The notes under the pieces are model-generated. The model was given only the letters and a program-made list of their open reading frames with translations. It was not told the DNA's origin and did no database searches. DNA of 64,000 nucleotides, taken from contig NZ_CANLRG010000007.1 of the NCBI RefSeq assembly GCF_947493565.1, forward strand, positions 124,001-188,000, in the 5' to 3' direction. This document shows, in pieces, positions 1-11,888 of the stretch (its first letter is position 1; each line of letters opens with the position of its first letter). This DNA is from an uncultured Lutibacter sp. (GTDB taxonomy: Bacteria > Bacteroidota > Bacteroidia > Flavobacteriales > Flavobacteriaceae). A program made the translations under genes and the position numbers.

Positions 1-1204
1 TGTGTTTACTGCTCCAATTAGGGAGTGCATCTTTATAATGATTAACAATCACATACTTTCCAGTTTTTTCATCTTTTTCATATTTTGGCTTATCATCTTT
101 GGTTGGATTGCTTTTATCTGATTCTCTATTATAGATCAAAGAATAATAAGTGTCGTAAAATACATTGGCATCGCCGTATTGTTCACGGTCATAATAAGCT
201 AATAACTCACGTGCACTAGATGGATTGTTTTCATTAATGGTAGTGTTAGCATTGGCTCTAATAGGTAACATAAGCCAGGATGAGAAACCAATCATAATAA
301 ATAATACAGAAAGTATAATTGTATTAGCGTTTACCAATTGTTTTTTATGAGTGTAGTTAATTCCATAGTAAAATGCTGCAATTAATACAATTCCAGCGAT
401 AATACTTCCTGAATTAAATGGCAGCCCAATTGAATTCACAAAAAATAATTCTAAAGCACTAAAATATTTCAAAGTATAAGGGAATAACATTTTAAAAACA
501 AATACCAATACCATAATTGAAACAATATTTGCAATTATAAACTGCTTGGTATTTAAAGATTTATATTTTTTGAAAATGTATAAAAATACGATGGAAGGTA
601 TTACTAATAATGAAAGTATATGAACTCCAAAAGATAACCCAACAACAAAGCTTATTAATAGCAACCATTTGTTACCTTGAGGTTGGTCTAAGACCGCTTC
701 CCATCTTAATCCTAACCAAAATAATAAAGCCATTAAAAATGAAGACATTGCATAAACTTCACCCTCTACCGCACTAAACCAAAAACTGTCAGAAAATGTA
801 TAGGCTAATGCCCCTACTAAACCACTACCTAATATTGCAATAAAAGAACTTTTAGATATTTCAGTTGAATTGGAAGCTTTTTTTACTAATTTTTGAGCTA
901 AAATTGTAATAGTCCAAAATAAAAACAGGATGGTAAATGCACTGGCTAAAGCAGACATGAAATTAACCATTTTAGCTATTTCTGTAACCTCACTTGTAAA
1001 CATGGCAAAAAATGCTCCTAACATTTGAAATAAAGGAGCTCCTGGAGGATGCCCAACTTCCAGTTTTACAGCAGTTGAAATATACTCTCCACAATCCCAA
1101 TAACTAACGGTTGGCTCTAAAGTTAAAGTATAAGTAAGTAGTGCAATAGAAAAGGTAACCCATCCAAGAATGGTGTTCCATTTAGTAAAATTGAATGAAT
1201 TCAT
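1..1204 (-). CDS. DUF2723 (GT117-type) membrane glycosyltransferase, truncated by window edge
   Basis: This gene reads leftward from an ATG at 1204 and is still open at base 1, so about 401 N-terminal residues are visible and the C-terminus lies outside. The start region reads NSFNFTKWN and is followed by a hydrophobic helix, the motif SYWDCGEY (residues 34-41) and GHPPGAP (51-57); this acidic WDCGE loop next to a Gly-Pro-rich loop is the hallmark of the Bacteroidota DUF2723 family. Several further hydrophobic segments follow, as expected for a polytopic membrane protein resembling protein O-mannosyltransferases. The family is inferred to transfer sugars from a lipid carrier to exported proteins, but the substrate cannot be read from sequence. 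It is divergent from the tRNA gene next to it. The family call is firm; the reaction is inference. Confidence 0.85.
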   Translation of the reverse strand, partial: MNSFNFTKWNTILGWVTFSIALLTYTLTLEPTVSYWDCGEYISTAVKLEVGHPPGAPLFQMLGAFFAMFTSEVTEIAKMVNFMSALASAFTILFLFWTITILAQKLVKKASNSTEISKSSFIAILGSGLVGALAYTFSDSFWFSAVEGEVYAMSSFLMALLFWLGLRWEAVLDQPQGNKWLLLISFVVGLSFGVHILSLLVIPSIVFLYIFKKYKSLNTKQFIIANIVSIMVLVFVFKMLFPYTLKYFSALELFFVNSIGLPFNSGSIIAGIVLIAAFYYGINYTHKKQLVNANTIILSVLFIMIGFSSWLMLPIRANANTTINENNPSSARELLAYYDREQYGDANVFYDTYYSLIYNRESDKSNPTKDDKPKYEKDEKTGKYVIVNHYKDALPNWSSKH

Positions 1205-1333
1205 AAAAAAAAATTTATCGAGGCGAATTTAGTAAAATTAAACTTAAATATTGAAAGTAAGAACGCTATGAACTCAGAAATAACTATTAAAGTATCGTTA
1301 AAAATTTTTTCTTTAAAAAAAACTAAAAATTAT

Positions 1334-1363
1334 TTGTTGAATTAAAACTTTGGTTTAAATTTG
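1334..1363 (+). promoter_or_regulatory. Bacteroidota-type promoter of tRNA-Gln
   Basis: TTG at 1334-1336, then 19 bases, then a perfect -7 element TAAATTTG at 1356-1363. The tRNA begins 12 bases further on. Both elements and the spacing fit the flavobacterial TTG-N17-23-TAnnTTTG consensus. Confidence 0.75.
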
Positions 1364-1374
1364 CACTCGCAAAA

Positions 1375-1445
1375 TGACCCATGGTGTAATGGTAGCACTC
1401 CGGTTTTTGGTATCGTCAGTCAAGGTTCGAGTCCTTGTGGGTCAA
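1375..1445 (+). tRNA. tRNA-Gln(TTG)
   Basis: The acceptor stem TGACCCA (1375-1381) pairs perfectly with TGGGTCA (1438-1444). The D arm is at 1384-1398, and the T arm CAAGG/CCTTG encloses the loop TTCGAGT (1421-1437). The seven-base anticodon loop 1405-1411 has TTG at 1407-1409, which reads glutamine CAA codons. The first pair of the anticodon stem (C1400/T1416) is mismatched and 1403/1413 is a G-T wobble. CCA is not encoded, as is usual in this phylum. Confidence 0.95.
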
Positions 1446-1457
1446 CAAGCAAATAAA

Positions 1458-1499
1458 ATATCCCTTTAAACATTGAGTTTAGAGGGATTTTTGTTTTTT
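1458..1499 (+). terminator. Rho-independent terminator after tRNA-Gln
   Basis: A 12-bp stem (1460-1471 with 1477-1488, one G-T pair), a five-base loop and a following T-rich run. It ends the tRNA transcript before the GH2 gene. Confidence 0.8.
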
Positions 1500-1642
1500 A
1501 AGTGCTTCATTAAAAAATTTAATGCATAATATTCTTTTCAGTTGGTTTATAGTTGATTAAAGTAGCTAAGTATTTCTTATTTTTAGCTAAATAATGTTTT
1601 TTTGAACTACCATTTAGAAACATAGTTTATAGATTATTTTAA

Positions 1643-5056
<3,414 letters not shown>

Positions 5057-5076
5057 ACTTCAAAACAAATTTTTAA

Positions 5077-5106
5077 AACCTTTTAGCTAGCTAAAAGGTT
5101 TTTTTA
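5077..5106 (+). terminator. Terminator after the beta-galactosidase gene
   Basis: Perfect stem AACCTTTTAG (5077-5086) with CTAAAAGGTT (5091-5100), a four-base loop and a run of T. Confidence 0.9.
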
Positions 5107-5223
5107 TGTTAAACCATAAAACTTCTTTTCACAAAATTTTAATAAAAAATAAATTAATAAGGTTTAGTAAATGCTTAAATTTATGACTTATAATCAAATT
5201 AAACTAATCTAAACAATTACCAA

Positions 5224-8200
5224 ATGCTTAAAATGTATAAAAAGGGATGGATTTTTACATTCTTCCTAAGTGTACTAATGTTAGTACCTTCGACTCAATT
5301 TTTTGCTCAACGAAAGAAAAAAAAATCTTCAGAAAGTAAACAATTTGAATTAAAAGAAAACATGTTAAATATACTTAAATTTAGAAGTATAGGTCCAGCG
5401 GCTTATTCTGGACGTATTTCTGATTTAGCAGTAAACCCTGATAATCCTTCAGAATACTATGTTGGTGTAGCATCAGGAGGTTTGTGGAAAACCATAAACC
5501 ATGGAACAACTTTTGAGCCTATATTTGATGATCAATCTGTTTTTTCAATTGGCTGTTTAGCAATGGATCCAAATAATTCAAATGTAGTTTGGGTAGGAAC
5601 AGGGGAAAACAATTCTCAGCGTAACCTAGCCTATGGAGACGGAGTTTATAAAACTACTGATGGAGGAAAAACATTTACTAATATGGGGCTCAAAACAAGC
5701 TCTCAAATAGGTAAAATTATGATTGACCCAAGAAACAGTAATGTAGTATATGTTGCTGCACAAGGGCAAGCATGGGGGCCAGGAGGAGAAAGAGGTTTGT
5801 ATAAAACTACCGATGGTGGGAAGACTTGGAATAGAGTTTTAGAAATTGGAGAATATACTGGAGTATCTGATATGGAAATGGATCCTAGAAATCCAGATAT
5901 TTTATATGCCTCAGCTCATCAACGCGAACGTAGAGTTTATTCAAAAATTAATGGAGGACCTGAATCAGCAATTTATAAATCTGTTGATGCTGGAGCTTCT
6001 TGGACAAAACTTAAAAAAGGGCTGCCAAAGGGTGATGTTGGTAGAATAGGGTTGGCATTATCACCAGCAAATCCAGATATAATTTATGCAGTAATTGAGC
6101 TTCCTGGAAGCAAAAGTGGATTTTATAGATCTACCGATATGGGAGAAAGCTGGGAGAAAAGAAGCGATAAAGGAACAACAAGTCCTCAGTATTATAATGA
6201 AGTTTATGCAGATCCATTAAATCCTAATCTAGTTATTTTAATGGATACAAGAAATGCACTTTCTGAAGATGGAGGCGTTACTTGGAAAAATATTGAAGGA
6301 AGAAATAAACATGTGGATAATCATGCAATTTGGATTGATCCTAAGGATACCAACCATTATTTAGTAGGATGCGATGGTGGTTTATATGAAACGTTTGACA
6401 GAGCAAAAACTTGGCAATTCAAGAATAATTTACCAATAACTCAATATTATCATGTAAGAGTAGATAACGAATTTCCTTTTTATAATGTGTATGGAGGAGC
6501 ACAAGATAATGGTTCTTGGTTTGGACCTTCACAAACACATCGAAGAAACTTAGTAAATTCAGATTGGACGTATACCATTGGAGGAGATGGCTATCTTTCT
6601 ATTCCTGATCCTAATAATCCTGATATCCATTACTGTGAGTCTCAGTATTGTGGATTAAGAAGATACGATAGAACAACTGGAAATAGTATTTCAATTCAAC
6701 CACAACCAACAACTGATGAAGAATATAGATGGAACTGGAATACGCCATATTTTCTTAGTCCATTTAACTCAAAAACACTATATGTAGCAGGAAATTATGT
6801 ATTTAAAAGTACAGACATGGGAGGTACATGGAAAAAAATTAGTGGAGATTTAACCCGTCAAATAGATCAAAATAGTCTGCCAATGATGGGGAAAATTTGG
6901 CCACCTGAAGCAATTGCTAAAAATTTATCAACTTCTAAATTTGGAAATATTTTTGCATTAGCAGAATCACCATTAAAGCAAGGAATGATTTATGCTGGAA
7001 CCGATGATGGCTTGATTTGGATTACTGAAAATGATGGTGAAAATTGGACAAAGTTTGATAAATTCCCAGGAGTTCCAGAAATGACTTTTGTAAATTATGT
7101 ACTGCCATCTCAACATAATGAAAATGTAGCATATGCTTGTTTCGACGGAAGAAAAAACAGCAGCGATTTTAAACCATATTTGTTAAAAAGTACCGATAAA
7201 GGTAAAACATGGACATCAATTGCTGCAAATTTACCTTCGGGTACTGTTTATTGCATTCAAGAAGATTTTTTAAATCCTAATATTTTATTTATTGGAACAG
7301 AATGGGGAGTTTGGACAACGATTGATGGAGGTAAAAAATGGGTGCAAATTAAAAATGGTATCCCAACAATTCAAGTAAAAGACTTAACAATTCAACAACG
7401 TGAAAATGATTTGGTTGTTGCAACTTTTGGACGTGGTTATTATGTGTTAGACAATTATTCTTCATTAAGACATTTAAATGAAGAGATTGAGAGTAAGGAA
7501 GCACATTTATTTGAGATTAAAGACGCACTTTTATATTTTCCATCAAGTAATTTAAATTATCAAGGAGATGTTCATTTTAGAACGCCTAACCCAAATCCTT
7601 CTGCCAAGTTTGAATATTATGTGAAAACAGGGTATGAAACCTTAAAACAAAAAAGAATTAAAGCTCAAAAAGCCGCTGAAAAATCTGGAACTTTTGTGTA
7701 TCCGTCAGAAGAAGAATTAATGGCTGAAGAGCAAGAGGATAAACCAACATTAATTTTTACCATATATGATAGTAAAAATAATATTATGAGGAAATTAACA
7801 TCGCCATTAAAAAGTGGGTATAATAGTATTTTTTGGGATTTAAGTTATTTATCAAATCGTGGCGCAAAAGTGGTTCCAGGAGAGTATAAAGTTGCAGTTG
7901 ATAAAAATGTTAAAGGAGAATTTACTCGTTTAGTTGAACCAAAATCATTTAAAGTAGTTTCATTACCAAATGGGTTAGGAACACCAAATTATGAGAGTAA
8001 TTTTGAATTCCTAAAACAAGTTACAGATTTAAATGTAAAAGTAATGGCAAGTAGAACACAAATTGAGAAAGTGAATACTACGTTGAAAAATATGAAGACT
8101 ATTTTAAGTAATATGCCTGTTGAAGCAAGTGTTTTAGTAGATAAGATTAATGATTTACAGAAAGAAACTGATGCTATTTCAAAAGTTATTATAGGAGGTT

Positions 8201-8445
8201 TTGGGGCAAAAAATTCAGTAGCTAGCAGACTTGGTTTTTCAATGTATGCTACAAGATCTGCCCAAGTAGATGTTACTGGAGCGCAAAAAGAACAATTTGA
8301 AATTGCTAAAACTCAGTTTACGGCTCAAGAAACTGATTTAAAAAAGTTAGTGATGGAAAAATTACCAACGCTTCAAAAAGAGTTTGAGACAAAAGGAGGA
8401 GTGCTTTATAATATTCCTGATAGACGTAGGTATTATGAAGATTAA
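5224..8445 (+). CDS. Secreted BNR/VPS10 (sortilin-type) propeller protein
   Basis: A 1073-residue exported protein, commonly annotated as a VPS10-domain or glycosyl hydrolase-like protein. A signal peptide ends near TQFFAQ and is followed by a Lys-rich stretch. The body starts with the family signature IGPAAYSGRI and carries about nine Asp-box (SxDxGxTW-type) repeats, for example KTTDGGKTW, KSTDMGGTW and KSTDKGKTW, which build one or two beta propellers up to about residue 750. A C-terminal part of about 300 residues contains a stretch resembling the FlgD-like Ig fold found in secreted Bacteroidota proteins, then a helical tail. No hydrolase catalytic site can be identified, so the enzyme label is not supported; binding or peptidase-associated roles are possible. 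The start could be 5224 or the next ATG at 5233. A near-match -7 element, TAAATTTA, lies at 5176-5183. Confidence 0.85.
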   Translation: MLKMYKKGWIFTFFLSVLMLVPSTQFFAQRKKKKSSESKQFELKENMLNILKFRSIGPAAYSGRISDLAVNPDNPSEYYVGVASGGLWKTINHGTTFEPIFDDQSVFSIGCLAMDPNNSNVVWVGTGENNSQRNLAYGDGVYKTTDGGKTFTNMGLKTSSQIGKIMIDPRNSNVVYVAAQGQAWGPGGERGLYKTTDGGKTWNRVLEIGEYTGVSDMEMDPRNPDILYASAHQRERRVYSKINGGPESAIYKSVDAGASWTKLKKGLPKGDVGRIGLALSPANPDIIYAVIELPGSKSGFYRSTDMGESWEKRSDKGTTSPQYYNEVYADPLNPNLVILMDTRNALSEDGGVTWKNIEGRNKHVDNHAIWIDPKDTNHYLVGCDGGLYETFDRAKTWQFKNNLPITQYYHVRVDNEFPFYNVYGGAQDNGSWFGPSQTHRRNLVNSDWTYTIGGDGYLSIPDPNNPDIHYCESQYCGLRRYDRTTGNSISIQPQPTTDEEYRWNWNTPYFLSPFNSKTLYVAGNYVFKSTDMGGTWKKISGDLTRQIDQNSLPMMGKIWPPEAIAKNLSTSKFGNIFALAESPLKQGMIYAGTDDGLIWITENDGENWTKFDKFPGVPEMTFVNYVLPSQHNENVAYACFDGRKNSSDFKPYLLKSTDKGKTWTSIAANLPSGTVYCIQEDFLNPNILFIGTEWGVWTTIDGGKKWVQIKNGIPTIQVKDLTIQQRENDLVVATFGRGYYVLDNYSSLRHLNEEIESKEAHLFEIKDALLYFPSSNLNYQGDVHFRTPNPNPSAKFEYYVKTGYETLKQKRIKAQKAAEKSGTFVYPSEEELMAEEQEDKPTLIFTIYDSKNNIMRKLTSPLKSGYNSIFWDLSYLSNRGAKVVPGEYKVAVDKNVKGEFTRLVEPKSFKVVSLPNGLGTPNYESNFEFLKQVTDLNVKVMASRTQIEKVNTTLKNMKTILSNMPVEASVLVDKINDLQKETDAISKVIIGGFGAKNSVASRLGFSMYATRSAQVDVTGAQKEQFEIAKTQFTAQETDLKKLVMEKLPTLQKEFETKGGVLYNIPDRRRYYED

Positions 8446-8467
8446 TTAAAATTTTATTGATAGTCAT

Positions 8468-8503
8468 AAAAATCTCTTTAGTTTTCTAAAGAGATTTTTT
8501 TAT
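8468..8503 (+). terminator. Terminator after the propeller gene
   Basis: Stem AATCTCTTTAG (8471-8481) with CTAAAGAGATT (8486-8496), a TTTT loop and a T run. Confidence 0.9.
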
Positions 8504-8601
8504 TTAAGATGAAAACCCTTTAATAAATAACTTCAAAGAAGAAAAATGTAGTAAATTTATCCAACTATTTATAAAAATTGAAATACCAAAAAAACTGTAA
8601 C

Positions 8602-9702
8602 ATGGTACCTTTGATCACTATAGAAGAAAAACTAAAAGAACGAATAAAAGAACTTACTTGTTTATATGAGGTTACTTCGATTATAGTAAATTGTGATTAT
8701 GACCAACTACAAAAAAGTTTACAAGCTATAGTTATTTGCCTAAAAGATGCTTTACGTTATAGTGAACAAGCCTGTGTAGAAATTAAAACCGATGATTTTT
8801 TTGTTTCCACAGAAGAGTTTCCAAAAAAAATGGTTCTTATAAGTTCACCAATTCATATGTTTAATAAAGAAGAAGGAGTTTTAAAAGCAGGGTATTTAAA
8901 TACTAATTTTACAGAAAAAGTATTTTTATATGAAGAAAAATTACTTTTAGCTAAAGTTGCTATTGAAATAGGTAATTTATTAGAGCGTAAAAAAATTCAA
9001 GAAAATGAAGCTCTTTTAAAAAGAAAAGTTGAACGAGCTGATAGAATTAGTATATTAGGTGAAATAACAGCTGGAATTGCTCATGAGTTAAATACACCAT
9101 TAGCAAATATTTTAGGTTTTGCTGAACTGTTAAAAAGTAGGTCAAAAAAAAATAGCCAAGCTGAAAAAGATATTGATAAAATTATCAATAGTGCAATTTA
9201 TTCAAGAGAAGTGGTCAAGAAACTTATGTTTTTTGCCTGTGAGATGCCTCAAAAAAAAGAGCTAGTAACCATAAATGAAGTAATAACAGACGCCATAAAT
9301 TTACTAGATCCAACATTCAAAAAGAACAAGATAACCTATTATTTAAACTACAGTCATCCTTCAATTCAATTAAAAGTAGATATCATTCAACTCACTCAAG
9401 TTATTTTTAATCTAATTTTAAATGCCATTTATTTTTCACCCGAAAAAGGGGAAATTATTATCAATGTAACAGACAATTTAAAAGATGTTGAATTAAAGAT
9501 TTCTGATGAAGGACCAGGAATAAAAAATAGTATTTCAGACAAAATATTTGAACCCTTTTTTACTACAAAGCCTGTTGGAGATGGTTCAGGCCTAGGTTTA
9601 AGTGTGGTTCACGGTATTATTAAAAGCCATCAAGGAGCTATTAAACACGAACCTAATTACCCTAAAGGAACTACCTTTGTTATTAATTTTCCTAAATTAT
9701 AG
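8602..9702 (+). CDS. Sensor histidine kinase partner of the sigma-54 regulator
   Basis: A 366-residue kinase when started at the ATG at 8602; a TTG at 8578 in the same frame would add eight residues but is a less likely start in this genome. There is no transmembrane helix. The first 145 residues have a GAF-like look but no clear signature. The phosphorylated His lies in GIAHELNTPL (residue 161). The ATPase core shows the N box NLILNAIYFSP, the G1 box DEGPGI and the G2 box GSGLGLSVV. The arrangement, a soluble kinase directly followed by an NtrC-type regulator, resembles AtoS/ZraS-like pairs. The signal is unknown. The next gene starts only five bases after the stop, so the two are co-transcribed. 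A near-match -7 element, TAAATTTA, lies at 8552-8559. Confidence 0.9.
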   Translation: MVPLITIEEKLKERIKELTCLYEVTSIIVNCDYDQLQKSLQAIVICLKDALRYSEQACVEIKTDDFFVSTEEFPKKMVLISSPIHMFNKEEGVLKAGYLNTNFTEKVFLYEEKLLLAKVAIEIGNLLERKKIQENEALLKRKVERADRISILGEITAGIAHELNTPLANILGFAELLKSRSKKNSQAEKDIDKIINSAIYSREVVKKLMFFACEMPQKKELVTINEVITDAINLLDPTFKKNKITYYLNYSHPSIQLKVDIIQLTQVIFNLILNAIYFSPEKGEIIINVTDNLKDVELKISDEGPGIKNSISDKIFEPFFTTKPVGDGSGLGLSVVHGIIKSHQGAIKHEPNYPKGTTFVINFPKL

Positions 9703-9707
9703 ATGTA

Positions 9708-11033
9708 ATGACTTTAAAGCAAGAAAACATATTAATTGTTGATGATGATATTAATATATTAGAACTTATCCAAAGACATTTACAAGATTTAAATTATCAT
9801 AGTTATAAGGCAATATCTGTAAAAGAAGCCATTCAAATTTTAAAAGATACTTCTATCGACTTACTAATAACAGATCTTAAAATGCCTGAAGTTGATGGTT
9901 TTCAGTTGATTAAGTATGTGTCGGAACATTATCCATCATTGCCAAAATTAGTTGTTACGGGTTACCCATCATTACATGAGGCAGTTGATGTTATGAAATC
10001 TGGAGCTATTGATTATTTAGTAAAACCTTTTACTAAAGAAGAATTAAAAGAAGCGGTTTTAAAGTCATTTTTACAAAAACCAAAAACAAATTTTACATCA
10101 TCTAAAGTTGAAAAATCAACTAATCAAAACTATGGTGAATTAATTGGAAATTCGAAAGAATTAAAAAAAGTGACTGAAATTATTGAAAGAGTAAAAAATA
10201 ATAAAGCAACTGTTTTTATTCATGGAGAGAGTGGTACAGGAAAAGAATTAGTAGCAAGGGCAATTCATTATATGGGGAAATTTGCTCGTGCCCCATTTAT
10301 AACAGTTAATTGTGCAGCCATTCCAGAATCTTTATTGGAGTCCGAATTATTTGGGTATGTAAAAGGAGCTTTTACGGGTGCGGATTCTAATAGAAATGGT
10401 TTTTTTCAAGCTGCTAATACTGGAACTATTTTTTTAGATGAAATTGGAAGCGCCCCATTGGCTGTTCAGGCAAGATTATTAAGAGTGCTACAAGAAAAAG
10501 AAATTACTAAAATTGGTTCGCAAAAAGTTGAAAAATTAGATTTGAGAGTTATTACGGCTACCAATAATAATTTAGAGGAACTCATTCAAAAAAAATTATT
10601 TAGAGAAGATTTATATTACCGTTTAACGGTAGTTCAAATTAAGATTCCACCACTTAGAGATAGAAAATCTGATATTCCTCTTTTAGTTGATAAATTTTTA
10701 TTTAAGTATGGAGTAGAGTATAAAGATAAATTTATAAAAATTTCATCGGAAGCAATGGAAATTTTAATGCGTAATCACTGGCAAGGAAATATTAGGGAAC
10801 TTGAAAACGTAATACAACAAGCTGTAATTTTATGCGATAATAATATTGAGATTAAAGATTTACCTAACTATCTTAAATTTAAAATTAATTTTGAAAATTC
10901 TACATTATTATCCCTTAAAGAATTTGAAAAAAACTACATTCTTAAAGTTTTAGCAGCTACTAACAATAACAAAACTAAAGCTGCAGAGATTCTTCAAATT
11001 GATAGAAAAACACTACGTCAAAAAATTCAATAG
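9708..11033 (+). CDS. NtrC-family sigma-54-dependent response regulator
   Basis: A 441-residue activator with three domains. The receiver domain (1-125) has the acidic pocket DDD near residue 10 and the phosphorylated D56 in TDLKMPEVDG. The AAA+ domain has Walker A GESGTGKE (173-180), the sigma-54 contact loop GAFTGA (220-225) and a Walker B ending in FLDEIG. A short C-terminal Fis-type helix-turn-helix ends in TKAAEILQIDRKTLRQKIQ. The intact GAFTGA loop means it should drive RNA polymerase with sigma-54, not just bind DNA. It should be phosphorylated by the kinase encoded immediately upstream. The most obvious candidate target is the small-gene pair that follows at 11209-11753. Confidence 0.95.
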   Translation: MTLKQENILIVDDDINILELIQRHLQDLNYHSYKAISVKEAIQILKDTSIDLLITDLKMPEVDGFQLIKYVSEHYPSLPKLVVTGYPSLHEAVDVMKSGAIDYLVKPFTKEELKEAVLKSFLQKPKTNFTSSKVEKSTNQNYGELIGNSKELKKVTEIIERVKNNKATVFIHGESGTGKELVARAIHYMGKFARAPFITVNCAAIPESLLESELFGYVKGAFTGADSNRNGFFQAANTGTIFLDEIGSAPLAVQARLLRVLQEKEITKIGSQKVEKLDLRVITATNNNLEELIQKKLFREDLYYRLTVVQIKIPPLRDRKSDIPLLVDKFLFKYGVEYKDKFIKISSEAMEILMRNHWQGNIRELENVIQQAVILCDNNIEIKDLPNYLKFKINFENSTLLSLKEFEKNYILKVLAATNNNKTKAAEILQIDRKTLRQKIQ

Positions 11034-11070
11034 AAAATTTACATTTAACTGAGAGTTTTTGTTTCACATG

Positions 11071-11178
11071 GGGAATATTTCCTCAATTCATTTTATTTAA
11101 AAGATTCCTCAATGTGCTTGTAATCAAGTTGTTGAGAAATTATTTAGTTGCCTTTTATAGATTTGGAATAACTATTGA
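11071..11178 (+). promoter_or_regulatory. Possible sigma-54 promoter region with repeated upstream sites
   Basis: Two identical copies of TTCCTCAAT lie at 11079-11087 and 11105-11113 (26 bases apart). The first is part of an imperfect palindrome, GGGGAATATTTCCTC. A GG-N10-GA pair (GG 11165-11166, GA 11177-11178) sits at the -24/-12 spacing, but the -12 dinucleotide should be GC. An imperfect Bacteroidota -7 element, GATATTTG (11177-11184), overlaps it. The repeats are seen directly; the promoter class is not decided. Confidence 0.35.
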
Positions 11179-11208
11179 TATTTGTATTTAAAATTAAATA
11201 ATATCATT

Positions 11209-11373
11209 ATGTATAAAATAGATAGTAGTTTATGTTCGACTTGCATTCATTTAAAGTCTTGTACATTAACTGAGAGTAAGCGATTTATTTGGTCATGTAG
11301 TGAATTTGAAGTAAATAAAATTAATGAAAAACATGATATAGAGATTAAAAAAACAGAATTTGAATTTAATTAA
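11209..11373 (+). CDS. Small Cys-rich protein of unknown function
   Basis: A 54-residue protein. The ATG at 11209 is preferred over an upstream in-frame TTG at 11182, because the TTG would fall inside the promoter-like sequence. It has four Cys in the pattern C-x2-C-x5-C-x10-C (C9, C12, C18, C29: CSTC, SC, WSC), followed by a charged tail without Cys. This could be a small zinc-binding knuckle or a redox-active site. No signal peptide or membrane segment is present. It is followed 20 bases later by another small gene and both lie directly behind a sigma-54 two-component pair, so they may be its output. I do not recognise the family beyond this. Confidence 0.65.
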   Translation: MYKIDSSLCSTCIHLKSCTLTESKRFIWSCSEFEVNKINEKHDIEIKKTEFEFN

Positions 11374-11393
11374 AAATTAAACTTGTTAAAAAA

Positions 11394-11753
11394 ATGCCAT
11401 TATTTTATAATCACGAATCTGATGAAGAAATAAGTGTAAAGCTGCAAACTAAAGAGTTGGCTAATTGGATTGAGCATTTAGAGTTTGTAACCACTGAAAT
11501 AAATCATTTACTTAAGTTAAAAAAAGAGTTAGTAATAAATAAAATTTTAGAAAAAGAGTTGCTTGATAAAAAAGAAGAAAATGAAGTTTTATTGAGTATT
11601 TTCTATAATTACAGAAGTAAAGTTGAAAATTCTATTGAATGTATGGATATAGCTTGTGATATGTATTATCTAAACCAGCAAGAGATTTTTAGAGAACAGT
11701 ATTTATTTCATATCAGAGAATATAGAGCTTTAAAAGCTGAAATTTTAGCATAA
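11394..11753 (+). CDS. Hypothetical helical protein downstream of the two-component pair
   Basis: A 119-residue soluble protein rich in Glu, Lys and Leu that should be almost all alpha-helical, with a probable coiled coil over residues 20-80. It contains the stretch ECMDIACDMYY with two Cys, and no signal peptide or membrane helix. It begins 20 bases after the small Cys-rich gene and ends before a strong hairpin, so the pair looks like a two-gene operon. The function is unknown. Helical proteins of this size next to stress-type two-component systems are often adaptor or ion-binding proteins, but nothing here proves that. Confidence 0.65.
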   Translation: MPLFYNHESDEEISVKLQTKELANWIEHLEFVTTEINHLLKLKKELVINKILEKELLDKKEENEVLLSIFYNYRSKVENSIECMDIACDMYYLNQQEIFREQYLFHIREYRALKAEILA

Positions 11754-11835
11754 TTTTTTAATGTGTTTGAGTAAAAATTGTTATGAAAAAGCCATGATTC
11801 ACCATAATAATTGGTGTTGATGTTTAATTTGCTAA

Positions 11836-11878
11836 GCGTATTTAAAGCGTGTGTAAAAACTTACACACGCTCATACGC
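11836..11878. terminator. Nested inverted repeat between convergent operons
   Basis: A perfect 10-bp stem GCGTGTGTAA (11847-11856) with TTACACACGC (11861-11870), loop AAAC, enclosed by a second pair GCGTA (11836-11840) and TACGC (11874-11878). It lies between the ends of two convergent genes and probably terminates both, although no clear T run follows on either strand. It is unusually GC-rich for the region. Confidence 0.55.
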
Positions 11879-11888
11879 GATTATTTAT

